Position numbers and translations under genes: made by a program. DNA of 64,000 bases from contig CAVRJC010000011.1 of the NCBI GenBank assembly GCA_963721435.1, forward strand, positions 1 to 64,000, in the 5' to 3' direction. The notes beneath the pieces were generated by a model, which saw nothing but the letters and a program-made list of their open reading frames with translations, was not told the origin of the DNA and did no database searches. This stretch comes from CAVRJC01 sp963721435. Lineage in GTDB: Bacteria > Actinomycetota > Acidimicrobiia > IMCC26256 > DASPTH01. Of the stretch, positions 18,760 through 27,564 are shown piece by piece; positions within the stretch are counted from its first letter, which is position 1, and the number at the start of each line of letters is the position of its first letter.

Positions 18760-19314
18760 ATGGCCGACGATCTGATGATCAACCCGTACCAACTCGGGAA
18801 TTACTTCAGCATCATGCCGATCCCGGCAATCGAAGAGCACTGCATCGCGCTCGATGCCGGCCCGGTGACACTCGTCGTGGAGTCGCGGCAGCTCACCGAC
18901 GAGCTCGCGCGCGAGAACATCGCGCCGGAGATCAGCGAGGCAGCCGACGCGCGTGCCGAGCTCGGGCTCGACGACTACGGCGCCACGCTGCACGTGAACG
19001 GCACCGTCGACGGCCTCGAGCATCTGCGGTTCGACTGCTTCGAGAACGAGCCGCACTACCACTACGTGCGCAACGCCGACGGCGGGAACCTCATCTGCCG
19101 CATCGACCAGCACGCGGAGGGCGACCCGATCGACTGGACGCTGACGCGTCTGCGTGAGCGGCTCCCCGAGATGCTGGAGTTCGCGGGCGTGCCGGAGCTC
19201 GCCGAGCAGACGCGCGCCAACCACGAGAAGGTGCTCGCGGTGATCGACGAGGTCGCGGAGCTCCTCGGCAAGGCGCGTGTGCAGGCGTTGGCCGACCGGA
19301 GCGCCCGCGCGTGA
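18760..19314 (+). CDS. Conserved hypothetical protein, 184 residues
   Basis: A soluble protein, slightly acidic, with a beta-rich middle (TLHVNGTVDGLEHLRFDCFE) and a His/Tyr cluster PHYHYV that could bind a metal, then a helical C-terminus. I do not recognise a characterised family. ATG 18760 follows GAGGGGGATCTC, a plausible ribosome-binding site. Divergent from the molybdopterin oxidoreductase. Confidence 0.7.
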   Translation: MADDLMINPYQLGNYFSIMPIPAIEEHCIALDAGPVTLVVESRQLTDELARENIAPEISEAADARAELGLDDYGATLHVNGTVDGLEHLRFDCFENEPHYHYVRNADGGNLICRIDQHAEGDPIDWTLTRLRERLPEMLEFAGVPELAEQTRANHEKVLAVIDEVAELLGKARVQALADRSARA

Positions 19315-19332
19315 CCGTGGCCGCGTCGAATC

Positions 19333-19947
19333 TCATCGGCCAGACGTCCCGAGTGTCGCGCGGAGGAGCGCGCAGGCCGACCACCGCATCACCGCGGCGG
19401 CGTCGTCGCGGGACAGCCCGGCAACGTCCGTGAGCCAGACGAGCGTCTCGATGCCCGTCGCGCTGCGGACCGCGAGCACGAGGCGATGCAACTCGGCGTC
19501 GCTGACCTGCTCGCGAATCGGCGCCAACGCCTCCTCGATCCATCGGACCGCGCGACCCTGACGGAGCAACAGAGGCGCGCGTCGTGCCGAGTCCTCATCG
19601 AGAGACAGTCGCAGCATCGCCCGTTGCTGAGGCTCGGTGTCGATGATGAGGTGATTGAACGCGTCGATGACCGCGGCCAATCGCTCCTCCGGGTCGTCTG
19701 ACGAGCCTGGCGGAAGGAGCGACACGGCTTCGATCTCGGGATGCGCCGCGACGAGGAGGGCTGCCTGGTTCGGGAAGTACCGGTAGGCGGTGGTGCGAGA
19801 GATCGACGCGGCGCCTGCCGCGTCTTCGACCGTCGGCGTGATGCCGTCACTCACGAGCGCCCGCGCCGCGGCGATGAGCGCCTCACGCGTCCGCTGCTTC
19901 TGTCGGGTCCGACCGGTCTGTTCGTACGCCATTGACATCGCGGTCAT
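19333..19947 (-). CDS. TetR family transcriptional regulator
   Basis: 204 residues. The N-terminal helix-turn-helix reads TREALIAAARALVSDGITPT followed by AAGAASISRTTAYRYFPN, the standard TetR DNA-binding domain; the C-terminal ligand domain is variable. Three ATGs (19947, 19938, 19932) can serve as start. It is transcribed away from the cupin gene at 20007 and probably represses both, since the shared 59-base intergenic region holds a repeated site overlapping its first ATG. Confidence 0.9.
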   Translation of the reverse strand: MTAMSMAYEQTGRTRQKQRTREALIAAARALVSDGITPTVEDAAGAASISRTTAYRYFPNQAALLVAAHPEIEAVSLLPPGSSDDPEERLAAVIDAFNHLIIDTEPQQRAMLRLSLDEDSARRAPLLLRQGRAVRWIEEALAPIREQVSDAELHRLVLAVRSATGIETLVWLTDVAGLSRDDAAAVMRWSACALLRATLGTSGR

Positions 19948-19971
19948 GGTACCGTACTGTCATCATGGTAC
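19946..19971. promoter_or_regulatory. Candidate TetR operator: repeated ATGGTAC
   Basis: ATGGTAC occurs at 19946-19952 and 19965-19971, 19 bp apart, so both sites lie near the same DNA face within two helical turns. The first is part of GGTACCGTAC, which is rich in self-complementary GTAC. The site overlaps the first ATG of tetR and lies 35 bases before the cupin ATG. Operator function is inferred from position only. Confidence 0.4.
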
Positions 19972-20006
19972 TCAGGTCCCATGATGTTCCGCGAATCGAG
20001 GCTGTG

Positions 20007-20504
20007 ATGTCGTCAGCAACCGCAGTGCCCGTCGTCCGCCTGGCTGACGAGGGGGAGCGACGTTGGTGGCTCGGTGGTGGCCTCCACACGTGGAAGGCAT
20101 CAGCTGCGGAGACCGGCGGGGCACTCCTGGTGTTCGAGGACCTCATGGCGGCCGGCAAGTCGACGCCCCTGCACCGCCATCCGGCCGTCGACGAGGCCCT
20201 CTACGTGCTCGACGGTGAGATCCTCGTGCACTGCGACGGGGAAGCGCGCGTCGTCGGGGCGGGCGGCTTCGTCATGATGCCGCGCGGCACGCCGCACGCC
20301 TTCACGGTCACGAGCCCAGTCGCACGGATGCTGTGCATCCAGACCCCCGGCTCGGCCGAGGCGTTCTATCGGGACGCGAGCGACCCGACGACCGCGGTCG
20401 ACGTCGACACGAACGGCCCCGTCGACTTCCCGCGCGTGCAAGGATCGGCCCAGCGAAGCGGCGCGACCCAGATCCTCGGACCACCACCGTTCCCGTCGAC
20501 CTGA
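20007..20504 (+). CDS. Single-domain cupin protein
   Basis: 165 residues with the cupin motif 1 TPLHRHPAVDEALYVLDGE (metal ligands His, His, Glu) and motif 2 MPRGTPHAFTV. A cytoplasmic beta-barrel that may bind or oxidise a small molecule; the substrate is unknown. ATG 20007 is chosen over an upstream in-frame start that would overlap tetR. Divergent from the TetR gene and followed by a SnoaL-like gene 36 bases later. Confidence 0.87.
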   Translation: MSSATAVPVVRLADEGERRWWLGGGLHTWKASAAETGGALLVFEDLMAAGKSTPLHRHPAVDEALYVLDGEILVHCDGEARVVGAGGFVMMPRGTPHAFTVTSPVARMLCIQTPGSAEAFYRDASDPTTAVDVDTNGPVDFPRVQGSAQRSGATQILGPPPFPST

Positions 20505-20540
20505 GCGCGCGGCGCGACCTCGCTCTCAGCTGGAGCAACC

Positions 20541-20993
20541 ATGAGCGCACAGCCGTCGCACGTCCAGGTCGCCAACCTCGTGTACCGCTACGCGGAGCTC
20601 ATCGACAACGGTGATTTCGCGGGCATCGGCGAACTCTTCGCGGACGCGACCATCGAGACCGGCGAAGGCGTCGTCTACACGGGGCGCGACGAGGTCCGCG
20701 AGATGTACGAGCAGTGGACCCGGCGCTACCCCGACAACGGGACCCCGCACACACGCCACGTGACGACGAACCCGATCATCGAAGTCGAGGAAGATGCGGG
20801 TGTCGCGACGTGTCGGTCGTACGTCGTCGTGTTCCAGTCGACCGATCAGCTCACGCTGCAGCCCGTCATCACGAACCGCTACCACGACACGTTCGTGCGC
20901 GTCGGCGACACGTGGCGGTTCGAGCACCGGCTCATGCTCGACTTCTACTCGGGCGACCTCAGCCAGCATCTGCTGCAGGCCTTCGAGGAGTAG
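20541..20993 (+). CDS. SnoaL-like/NTF2-fold protein
   Basis: 150 residues of a cone-shaped alpha+beta barrel: N-terminal helix VANLVYRYAELIDNGDFAGIGELFADA, then GRDEVREMYEQW, HTRHVTTNPIIEV and GDTWRFEHRLMLDFYSGDL. Such domains are ring hydroxylases' small subunits, isomerases or dehydratases. Probably in a unit with the cupin, regulated by the TetR protein. Confidence 0.83.
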   Translation: MSAQPSHVQVANLVYRYAELIDNGDFAGIGELFADATIETGEGVVYTGRDEVREMYEQWTRRYPDNGTPHTRHVTTNPIIEVEEDAGVATCRSYVVVFQSTDQLTLQPVITNRYHDTFVRVGDTWRFEHRLMLDFYSGDLSQHLLQAFEE

Positions 20994-20996
20994 GCC

Positions 20997-21599
20997 TCAG
21001 CTCGACCAGGGCGTGCCGTAGCGGTCCCGGTACGTCTTGCCGACGTAGCTGATCCGCTTCGGCGGACCGAGTTGGCGCTCGGGCCAACCGATCGGGATCG
21101 CCGCGAGGGGGAGGATGTGGTCGGGAAGGTCGAGGATCGTGCTCGCACCTCCCGGCGCGAAGATCGGCAGCGTGCTCAACAGCGATCCGAGTCCGAGGTC
21201 CATCGCCGCCAGCAGCATGTTCTGCACCGCCGGGAAGATGGAGCTGCCGAGCAGCTCCGCGGGCATCGCGTCGGTGTCGCCGCAGACGACGATGATCACC
21301 GGCGCCTGCGCGAACGCGCCCATTGCCCACTTGTCGGTGTCGCTCCACTGGTAGGTGTCGATCTCGGGACGTGAGTACTCGCGTGCGAAGTTCTCCCAGA
21401 CCTCCTTGGCGTGATCGGCGAGGGCCGAGCGCACTGCGGCATCCTGGATGACGACGAACTCCCACGGCTGCATGTTCTGCGCGCTGGGTGCCTTCGTGGC
21501 GACGTCGAGGATGCGGTCGACGAGCTCTTCGGGGATCGGGTCGGGGCGCAGGAACCGGTGCGCACGCTGGCCGTGGGCAAGCTCGAAGAACTCGGTCAT
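20997..21599 (-). CDS. Nitroreductase family flavoprotein
   Basis: 200 residues, FMN-dependent and probably dimeric. RAHRFLRPDPIPEELVDRILDVATKAPSAQNMQPWEFVVIQD is the FMN-binding N-terminal block (Arg/His then Ser-Ala-Asn-Gln). The C-terminal block is AVQNMLLAAMDLGLGS with PIGWPE near the end. The physiological substrate is unknown. Convergent with the SnoaL-like gene, 3 bases between stops. Confidence 0.88.
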   Translation of the reverse strand: MTEFFELAHGQRAHRFLRPDPIPEELVDRILDVATKAPSAQNMQPWEFVVIQDAAVRSALADHAKEVWENFAREYSRPEIDTYQWSDTDKWAMGAFAQAPVIIVVCGDTDAMPAELLGSSIFPAVQNMLLAAMDLGLGSLLSTLPIFAPGGASTILDLPDHILPLAAIPIGWPERQLGPPKRISYVGKTYRDRYGTPWSS

Positions 21600-21711
21600 G
21601 GGTGATGCTCCTTGAATCCCACGGGCGAGGTTCGCACGATCGTGGCGGAGAACCTAGCCAGACGCAGCGGGGTCACGTGTGCCCGGCCGGACGGGTCTTA
21701 GGGTGGCTGCC

Positions 21712-22143
21712 ATGCATCCCATGGTCGAGCGAGCTCTGGGCAAGGGCCTGGTCGTCCACCAATGGATCTACGAACGCAGCGACGGGCGTCTCGGAGCGAG
21801 CCTTGCCGGGCGGCCGATGCTGCTCCTGCGCACGGTCGGTCGGCGCACGGGCGAGCCGCGCACGTCGGCGTTGCTCTACGTGCGTGACGGCACGAACTAC
21901 GCCGTGATCGCGTCGAAGGGTGGTGCCCCGAAGAATCCCGGTTGGTACCACAATCTCGTCAATGATCCCGATGTCGAGATCCAGGTCGGCCGTGAGCGCA
22001 TGCCCGTGCATGCACGCATCGCCGAGGACGAAGAGCGCACCAGGCTGTGGTCGTTGGCCAACGGTGTGAACAAGGGTCAATACGACGCGTATCAGGCACG
22101 CACCGATCGTGACATCCCCGTGGTGGTGCTCGAGCCCCGGTGA
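21712..22143 (+). CDS. F420-dependent (Ddn-like) nitroreductase/oxidoreductase
   Basis: 143 residues of the split-beta-barrel family that uses the deazaflavin F420. Typical segments are RTVGRRTGEPRTSALLYV and SKGGAPKNPGWYHNL, then a basic-acid pattern NDPDVEIQVG. In mycobacteria Ddn activates nitroimidazoles and reduces quinones. ATG 21712 opens the protein. It implies that the organism makes F420, which fits an actinobacterium. Confidence 0.88.
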   Translation: MHPMVERALGKGLVVHQWIYERSDGRLGASLAGRPMLLLRTVGRRTGEPRTSALLYVRDGTNYAVIASKGGAPKNPGWYHNLVNDPDVEIQVGRERMPVHARIAEDEERTRLWSLANGVNKGQYDAYQARTDRDIPVVVLEPR

Positions 22144-22211
22144 CGACGCCATGCCGGGCGACCAGGCGGATCGCCGGTAAGTTGCAGAGGACCGCAATCC
22201 GAGGAGACGTC

Positions 22212-22394
22212 ATGGCCGCTCGGCCTCGCACCACCTTCGACAAGCTGCAAAAGGAACGCGCCCGCCAGGAGAAGCAGGCGGCCAAGCGCGCCCGCCGTCA
22301 GGGAACCAGCATCGACGGCCGCCCGCTCGACCCGATGGAGCCCCGGGAAGTCGACCCCAACGACATGCCCGCGTTGCCCGAACAAGAGATCTGA
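22212..22394 (+). CDS. Short basic hypothetical protein
   Basis: 60 residues. The first half is very rich in Lys/Arg (TTFDKLQKERARQEKQAAKR), the second half is Pro/Asp/Glu-rich. The ATG follows GAGGAGACGTC, a strong ribosome-binding site. Similar short KERxRQ-type proteins are widespread in proteobacteria and actinobacteria, with no assigned function. It lies 13 bases before the SDR gene and is probably cotranscribed. Confidence 0.65.
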   Translation: MAARPRTTFDKLQKERARQEKQAAKRARRQGTSIDGRPLDPMEPREVDPNDMPALPEQEI

Positions 22395-22407
22395 CCCCGC
22401 CCGCCCG

Positions 22408-23250
22408 ATGCAGGACTTCGCCGGTCGCGTCGCCGTGATCACCGGTGGAGCGAGTGGCATCGGACGCGCGATGGCGGAGCGCTTCGCGGCCGAGGGCGTG
22501 CACCTCGTGCTCGCCGACATCGAAGAGCCGGCGCTCGCGTCCACGGTCGCGGACCTGGCGGCCACCGGCGCGCGCGTGATCGGTGTGCCGACTGACGTGT
22601 CGGTGCTCGCCGACGTGCAGCGGCTCGCCGACCGCACGCTCGACGAGTTCGGAGCGGTGCACATCGTGTGCAACAACGCGGGCGTCGCCGGGGGAACCGT
22701 CGCGACCGCGCCACCCGAGCTCTGGAACTGGGTTCTCGGTGTCAACCTGTTCGGCGTGATCCACGGGTGCTCGACGTTCCTGCCGATCCTGCTCGAGCAG
22801 AACGCCGGGCACATCGTGAACACCGCGTCGATCGCGGGGCTGGGTGGTGTGGGCGCCTTCGGCGTCTACTGCACGAGCAAGTTCGCGGTGGTCGGCCTGA
22901 GCGAGTCGCTGCACCACGAGCTCGCGGCGCTCGGTTCGGCGGTCAAGGTGTCGGTGCTGTGCCCCGGCTTCCTCGACACCAACATCTATTCGTCGGAGCG
23001 CAACATGCCGGGTGCGGTGCGCGAGATGGTGGGCGACACCGCGATCGCGTCCGAGAGTGTCGATGCGATCAAGGCGATCGTGCCGGGCCCCGAGGTCGCC
23101 GCCGACGCAGTGTTCGATGCCGTGCGCGACGAGCGGTTCTTCGTACTCACCCACGAGCGTGCAGCGACTGCGACGACCGAAGCCCGCCTCGCGTGGATGC
23201 TGGGCGGTGACCCTCCGAGCTTCGACTCGCCCGACGCGTTCGTCCCGTGA
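22408..23250 (+). CDS. Short-chain dehydrogenase/reductase
   Basis: 280 residues. Classical SDR: the NAD(P) motif TGGASGIG at about 12-19, NNAG, a Ser followed by YCTSK (catalytic Tyr-X3-Lys) and CPGF. The acidic residue at the end of beta-2 (LADIE) suggests NAD rather than NADP. The C-terminal half resembles enzymes annotated as acting on steroids or fatty alcohols, but the substrate cannot be told from sequence. Confidence 0.9.
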   Translation: MQDFAGRVAVITGGASGIGRAMAERFAAEGVHLVLADIEEPALASTVADLAATGARVIGVPTDVSVLADVQRLADRTLDEFGAVHIVCNNAGVAGGTVATAPPELWNWVLGVNLFGVIHGCSTFLPILLEQNAGHIVNTASIAGLGGVGAFGVYCTSKFAVVGLSESLHHELAALGSAVKVSVLCPGFLDTNIYSSERNMPGAVREMVGDTAIASESVDAIKAIVPGPEVAADAVFDAVRDERFFVLTHERAATATTEARLAWMLGGDPPSFDSPDAFVP

Positions 23251-23281
23251 GGACGCCGCACCACACCTGGGCCGAACTGAG

Positions 23282-24100
23282 TCAGTGCGCGGGTGGCTCC
23301 AGAGAGCGATCCACCTGGGTCTGGAGCCGCCGCATCCCGCGGATCCACCGGTCGTAGTCGTTGGCCTTGCGCTGGAAGTAGCCGAGCACTTCGGGGTGCG
23401 GCAGGATCAGGAACTGCTCCGCGGCGAGGCCGTCGACGACGACCTGCGCGACCTGCTCGGGCTCGAGCACGTCGGCAACCTGTATCACCTGTTGGCCCGC
23501 GGCGTGGTCGGACGCGCCCTCGAGCATCGCGGTGTTCACGCCCTGCGGGCAGAGCACGCTCACGCGGATCCCCCGGTCGCCGTAGGTGATCGACATCCAC
23601 TCGGCGAGCGCGACGACGGCGTGCTTCGACACCGCGTACGGCGCGTCGCCAAGTGTCGTGAGGAGGCCGGCGGCCGACGAGGTGTGGAGCAGGTATCCCT
23701 CGCCCCGCTCGAGCATCCCGGGGAGCACCGCGCGCACCGCGTAGAGCTGCCCGAGGAAGTTCACCTCCCACGCCGCGGTCCAACGCGAGTCGGGCGCCTC
23801 GGGGCCGCCGCTCGTGGCGATCCCGGCGTTGCTGCAGAAGAGGTCGATGGGGCCGAAGGCCTGCTCGGCGGTCGCAACGAGCCCTTGCACCTGGCGTTCG
23901 TCGCGCACGTCGCATTCGACCGCGATGGCCCTGCCGTCTCCGCCGTCCGTGTCGACGAGCGCGACCGTGGCGCGGGCGCCGTCGCCGTTGACGTCGGCGA
24001 TCGTCACCGACGCGCCGTCGGCGGCGAATCGCCGGGCCAACGCACGGCCGATGCCGGAAGCCGCGCCGGTGACGACCACGTTCTTCCCGGTGACCTCCAT
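23282..24100 (-). CDS. Short-chain dehydrogenase/reductase
   Basis: 272 residues with TGAASGIG, ADVNG (acidic, NAD-preferring), SNAG, a Ser-Ser segment and YAVSK. It is convergent with the other SDR at 22408-23250 and resembles it in length and C-terminal region (both end in a hydrophobic FLILPHPE or FFVLTHER strand), so the pair may be old paralogues. ATG 24100 is used; the frame stays open far upstream only as an antisense artefact. Divergent from the CFA-like gene. Confidence 0.9.
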   Translation of the reverse strand: MEVTGKNVVVTGAASGIGRALARRFAADGASVTIADVNGDGARATVALVDTDGGDGRAIAVECDVRDERQVQGLVATAEQAFGPIDLFCSNAGIATSGGPEAPDSRWTAAWEVNFLGQLYAVRAVLPGMLERGEGYLLHTSSAAGLLTTLGDAPYAVSKHAVVALAEWMSITYGDRGIRVSVLCPQGVNTAMLEGASDHAAGQQVIQVADVLEPEQVAQVVVDGLAAEQFLILPHPEVLGYFQRKANDYDRWIRGMRRLQTQVDRSLEPPAH

Positions 24101-24133
24101 GAGCGCCGCAGCGTACTCCCGGCGATTGGCGTA

Positions 24134-25402
24134 ATGTCGTGGACCGTGAGCGTCGGAGACGTTCTGGGAGCGGTGCTCGGGTCCGACTTGCCGGTCGCGT
24201 TCGTTGCGTACGACGGCAGTCGCTTCGGCCCCGACGACGCGTGCACCACGGTGGTCGTCCGATCCGAGGATGCGCTGCGGCGCATCGTCACCGCGCCCGA
24301 CGAGCTCGGGTTCGGTCGTGCCTACGTCGCCGGTGATCTCGCGATCGAGGGCGACGTGTTCGACGTGATCGCGATGCAGGACCAGCTCGAGAACGTGAAG
24401 GTGCGCCCCGCGCAGATCGTGGACGCGCTGAAGCTCCTCGGGGTCAAGGCGCTCCGGCCCTTGCCGCCACCGCCCGAGGAGGCGCGCCTCCGCGGCCGCC
24501 GGCACTCCAAGGCGCGCGATGCGGCGGCGATCTCGTACCACTACGACGTCTCCAACGACTTCTACCGCATCGTGCTCGGGTCGTCGCTCACGTACTCGTG
24601 TGCCGTCTGGACCGACGCCACCACCACGCTCGAGCAGGCGCAGGCCAACAAGCACGAGCTGGTGTCGCGGAAGCTTGGGCTCGAACCGGGGATGCGGCTG
24701 CTCGACATCGGGTGCGGGTGGGGCGGGATGGTGCTGCACGCGGCCAAGGAGCACGGTGTGCGCGCGGTGGGCGTCACGCTGTCGAAGCCGCAGGCTGATC
24801 TCGCGCGCAAGCGCGCGGCCGAGCTCGGTGTCGGCGATCTCGTCGAGATCCGTCACGCCGACTACCGGGACGTCCACGACGGCCCGTACGACGCGATCAG
24901 CTCGATCGGCATGTTCGAGCACGTTGGGCTCATGCAACTGGGGGAGTACTTCACACGTTGCTACGCGTTGCTGGCACCCGGTGCGCGCTTCCTCAACCAC
25001 GGCATCAGCCGTCCCGCGCACATGCCGACTGTGCACCACACGCGTTTTGCACGCCGAGGTTTGAGTCGCGACTTCACCGAGCGCTACGTGTTCCCCGACG
25101 GCGAGCTGCACGAGATCGGCGACGTCATGTCGGCGATGCAGAACGCGGGGTTCGAAGCCCGCCACATGGAGAGCCTGCGGGAGCACTACGCGCTCACGTT
25201 GCGGGCCTGGGTTCGCAACCTCGAAGCTGACTGGGATCGTGCGGTCGAAGAGGCGGGCGCGGGGCGGGCGCGGGTGTGGCGGCTCTACATGGCCGCGGCC
25301 GCGGTGGCGTTCGAGAAGGACCGCAACGAGGTGCACCAGATCCTCGCGACGAAGACCGACGACGGCGACAGCGGGATGCCGCGCCGGCCCGACTTCGGCT
25401 GA
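24134..25402 (+). CDS. Cyclopropane-fatty-acyl-phospholipid synthase family methyltransferase
   Basis: 422 residues. The N-terminal part (1-110) resembles the CFA synthase lipid-binding domain. SAM binding is at RLLDIGCGWGGMVLHAAKEHG, preceded by ISYHYDVSNDFYRIVLGSSLTYSCA, the hallmark of CfaS and of mycolic-acid-type methyltransferases; FEHVG and MPTVHHTRF follow. It methylates unsaturated acyl chains of membrane lipids. ATG 24134 is used, with GTG 24146 as an alternative. The two flanking SDRs and the thioesterase suggest lipid metabolism, but no operon joins them. Confidence 0.9.
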   Translation: MSWTVSVGDVLGAVLGSDLPVAFVAYDGSRFGPDDACTTVVVRSEDALRRIVTAPDELGFGRAYVAGDLAIEGDVFDVIAMQDQLENVKVRPAQIVDALKLLGVKALRPLPPPPEEARLRGRRHSKARDAAAISYHYDVSNDFYRIVLGSSLTYSCAVWTDATTTLEQAQANKHELVSRKLGLEPGMRLLDIGCGWGGMVLHAAKEHGVRAVGVTLSKPQADLARKRAAELGVGDLVEIRHADYRDVHDGPYDAISSIGMFEHVGLMQLGEYFTRCYALLAPGARFLNHGISRPAHMPTVHHTRFARRGLSRDFTERYVFPDGELHEIGDVMSAMQNAGFEARHMESLREHYALTLRAWVRNLEADWDRAVEEAGAGRARVWRLYMAAAAVAFEKDRNEVHQILATKTDDGDSGMPRRPDFG

Positions 25403-25414
25403 GTCCGAATCCGG

Positions 25415-25903
25415 CTAACTGGTTTCGTCTCGCTCGAAGTAGCGCGCGTCGCGCTGCACGTAGACGGCATCGGCAGTCGCGAGGAGCGCGTCCGTCTCCG
25501 TGTGCCGGAGCTCACCGTGGACGTGCCAGCGGCCGTCGCTGCTCGACTCCGCGCGCGCGAGCAGCGAGAGCGCCTCGTCGAGGGGCACCGGTCGCTTGAA
25601 GTCGACGCGGAGGTTCGCGGTCACCGCGAAGCCCGCCTGCAGGATGGTGAGGAATCCCGTGATCTCGTCGAGCACGGCCGCGATCCACCCGCCGTGCGCC
25701 ATACCCGGCGCGCCTTCGAATGCCGTCGTGCAGAGCACCGCGGCGCGCACGACGCCGTCGTCGTCGGGGCGGACGTCGCGGATGCCGAAGCGACACTCGC
25801 CGGCCACGCTGCATCCATGGCAGAGCAGGCTGCCGTCGGCGGTGAAGGCGTTGAAGGGATACGGCTGAGTGCCGGAACGGAGATTTGGATCGGGATCGGT
25901 CAC
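25415..25903 (-). CDS. PaaI-type hotdog thioesterase
   Basis: 162 residues. Hotdog helix and turn AHGGWIAAVLDEITGF and later strand TANLRVDFKRPVPLDE are typical of the 4HBT/PaaI family that hydrolyses acyl-CoA. Two Cys (LLCHGCSVAGECRFG) in the N-terminal extension are unusual but common in an actinobacterial subgroup. Convergent with the cyclopropane synthase-like gene, 12 bases apart. Confidence 0.84.
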   Translation of the reverse strand: MTDPDPNLRSGTQPYPFNAFTADGSLLCHGCSVAGECRFGIRDVRPDDDGVVRAAVLCTTAFEGAPGMAHGGWIAAVLDEITGFLTILQAGFAVTANLRVDFKRPVPLDEALSLLARAESSSDGRWHVHGELRHTETDALLATADAVYVQRDARYFERDETS

Positions 25904-25929
25904 GGGGGCGTCACGGTACTGCGGGCAGA

Positions 25930-26635
25930 ATGCAGGCCGTGTACCGGATCGGCGTCGTCGGCGAGTACCGCGAGAGCGCCGACACGCACCGGGGCACGAC
26001 CGATGCGTTGCACCACGCGGCTGCGGCTGACGGTGACGAGTGCCAGGTCACCTGGCTCGGGACCACGGGGCTCGAGCGCCACGGCGTCGACCTGCTCGCG
26101 CGGTTCGACGGCCTGGTCGTCGCGCCGGGTAGTCCGTACGAGAGCACGCGTGGCGCGCTCGACGCGATCGAGTGGGCGCGCACGAACGACGTCCCGCTGC
26201 TCGGCACGTGCGGTGGCTTCCAGCACGTCGTCATCGAGTTCGCCCGCAACGTCGCCGGCATCGACGACGCCGCGCACGCGGAGCTCGACCCGAGTGCGTC
26301 GAAGCTGGTCATCAGCGCGCTCACGTGCTCGCTCGCGGGACAGTCCTTCGAAGTGACGCTCCGCGACGAGAGTGTCGCGTTGCGTGCCTACGGCACGCGG
26401 CAGGTGACCGAGCGCTACTACTGCAACTTCGGACTGAACCCCGAGTACCTCGATCCGCTCGCGCAGGCCGGCCTCGTCGTCTCCGGTGTCGACGGCGATG
26501 GTGAGCCGCGCATCGTCGAGCTCCCCGGGCTGGCGGTTCTTCGTCGGGACGCTGTTCGTGCCGCAGATGTCGAGCACGCCCGAGGTACCGCACCCGCTCG
26601 TGCGAGCTTTCGCTCGTGCCGCCGCTGGGGAATGA
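25930..26635 (+). CDS. Class I glutamine amidotransferase-like protein, one frameshift
   Basis: Related to the C-terminal GATase domain of CTP synthase. Visible: VVGEYRESADTHRGTTDAL, GLVVAPGSPY, the nucleophile elbow GTCGGFQHVV, and RYYCNFGLNPEY. Near 26530 one extra base (CCCGGGCTGG for CCCGGCTGG) diverts the frame into the next gene; restored, the protein ends FFVGTLFVPQMSSTPEVPHP and stops at 26635 with 234 residues. The usual HP..F/V...E catalytic His and Glu are not at the expected place, where WRFFVGTLFVPQ stands, so glutaminase activity is doubtful. It overlaps the hydrolase ATG by four bases. Confidence 0.8.
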
Positions 26636-27555
26636 TCGCGCCCATGGCGGCCGTGGGCATCGACGAGTTCGCGTTCCTGGAGGAGACCGCGGCGGAAGCC
26701 GGGTTGGCGTGGTCGGGCGCGCCGCGCGTCGAGCGGCAGGCCCTCGAGGTCGGTGACGGGCGCACCGTCAGCGCGCTCGTGTGGGGAGACGCCGCGCCCG
26801 AGCTGGTGCTCCTGCACGGTGGTGCGCAGAACGCGCACACGTGGGACACCGTGGCGCTCGCGCTCGACCGCCCGTTGGCGGCATTCGATCTCCCGGGCCA
26901 CGGACATTCGTCGTGGCGCGTCGACGGCGACTACGCGCCCTCGACGATGGCCGTCGACGTCACCCGCGCGATGGAGATGCTCGGCGTGAAGGGGTGCGTC
27001 CTCGTGGGAATGGGGCTCGGCGGGCCGGTTGCGCTGCGCGTGGCCGTCGATCACCCCGATCTCGTGCGTCGGCTCGTGCTCGTCGACGGTGCGTCGGGCG
27101 TGCCGCCGCGACCCGACGAGGCACGAGCGTCAGATGCGGGCGCTCAGGTTGCCGAGTTCACGTCGCACGCCACGTTCGCATCCTTCGACGAGCTGCTCGA
27201 TCGCACCGTTCGGTACAACCCTCGACGGAGCGAGTCCTCCTTGCGCCGTGGCGCGACGCACAACTCGACGCAGTTGCCCGACGCCACGTGGACGTGGCGA
27301 TGGGATCCCGCGATCAAGGGTGCGCCGATCGTCGATGATCCGGGGCGAGTCGATCTCACGCACGATCGGCTCGACGCCCCGGTGCTCGTGGTGCGCGGCG
27401 AGCTGTCCGACGCGGTGCGCGACGACTCCTTCGCCGAGCTCGAGGTGCTCCATCCCGACTCACGGCTCGTGACGATCGAAGGCGCGGGGCACGGCGTGCA
27501 GGGTGACCGCCCGGTCGCGCTCGCGGCCGTCATCCGCACCGAAGCCGATTCGTAG
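26632..27555 (+). CDS. Alpha/beta hydrolase
   Basis: About 307 residues. HGGAQNAHTWDTV is the oxyanion strand, VGMGLGGPVALRVA the region of the nucleophile elbow, and GAGHGVQGD the C-terminal His. The elbow reads GMGLGG rather than GxSxG, so the nucleophile appears to be Leu or another residue: the active-site Ser is missing, which is unusual. An acid residue is plausible in VLVVRGELSDAV. ATG 26632 overlaps the upstream stop (ATGA); ATG 26644 is an alternative. An apparent fusion with the upstream gene exists only because of the frameshift there. Confidence 0.85.
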   Translation: MIAPMAAVGIDEFAFLEETAAEAGLAWSGAPRVERQALEVGDGRTVSALVWGDAAPELVLLHGGAQNAHTWDTVALALDRPLAAFDLPGHGHSSWRVDGDYAPSTMAVDVTRAMEMLGVKGCVLVGMGLGGPVALRVAVDHPDLVRRLVLVDGASGVPPRPDEARASDAGAQVAEFTSHATFASFDELLDRTVRYNPRRSESSLRRGATHNSTQLPDATWTWRWDPAIKGAPIVDDPGRVDLTHDRLDAPVLVVRGELSDAVRDDSFAELEVLHPDSRLVTIEGAGHGVQGDRPVALAAVIRTEADS

Positions 27556-27564
27556 GAGGTCGCA

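Noticed and set aside
22210..23154. Minus-strand 314-codon frame opposite the SDR gene
   Set aside because: No motif, biased His/Arg/Glu composition, fully overlapped by a clear SDR.
23282..25336. Long minus-strand open frame antisense to the CFA-like gene
   Set aside because: His/Arg/Val-rich antisense translation of a GC-rich gene; only the 23282-24100 part has SDR motifs.
25885..27555. Fusion of the GATase-like protein and the hydrolase
   Set aside because: The junction segment is low-complexity Arg/Ala; shifting one base gives a natural C-terminus and stop at 26635 overlapping the hydrolase ATG.
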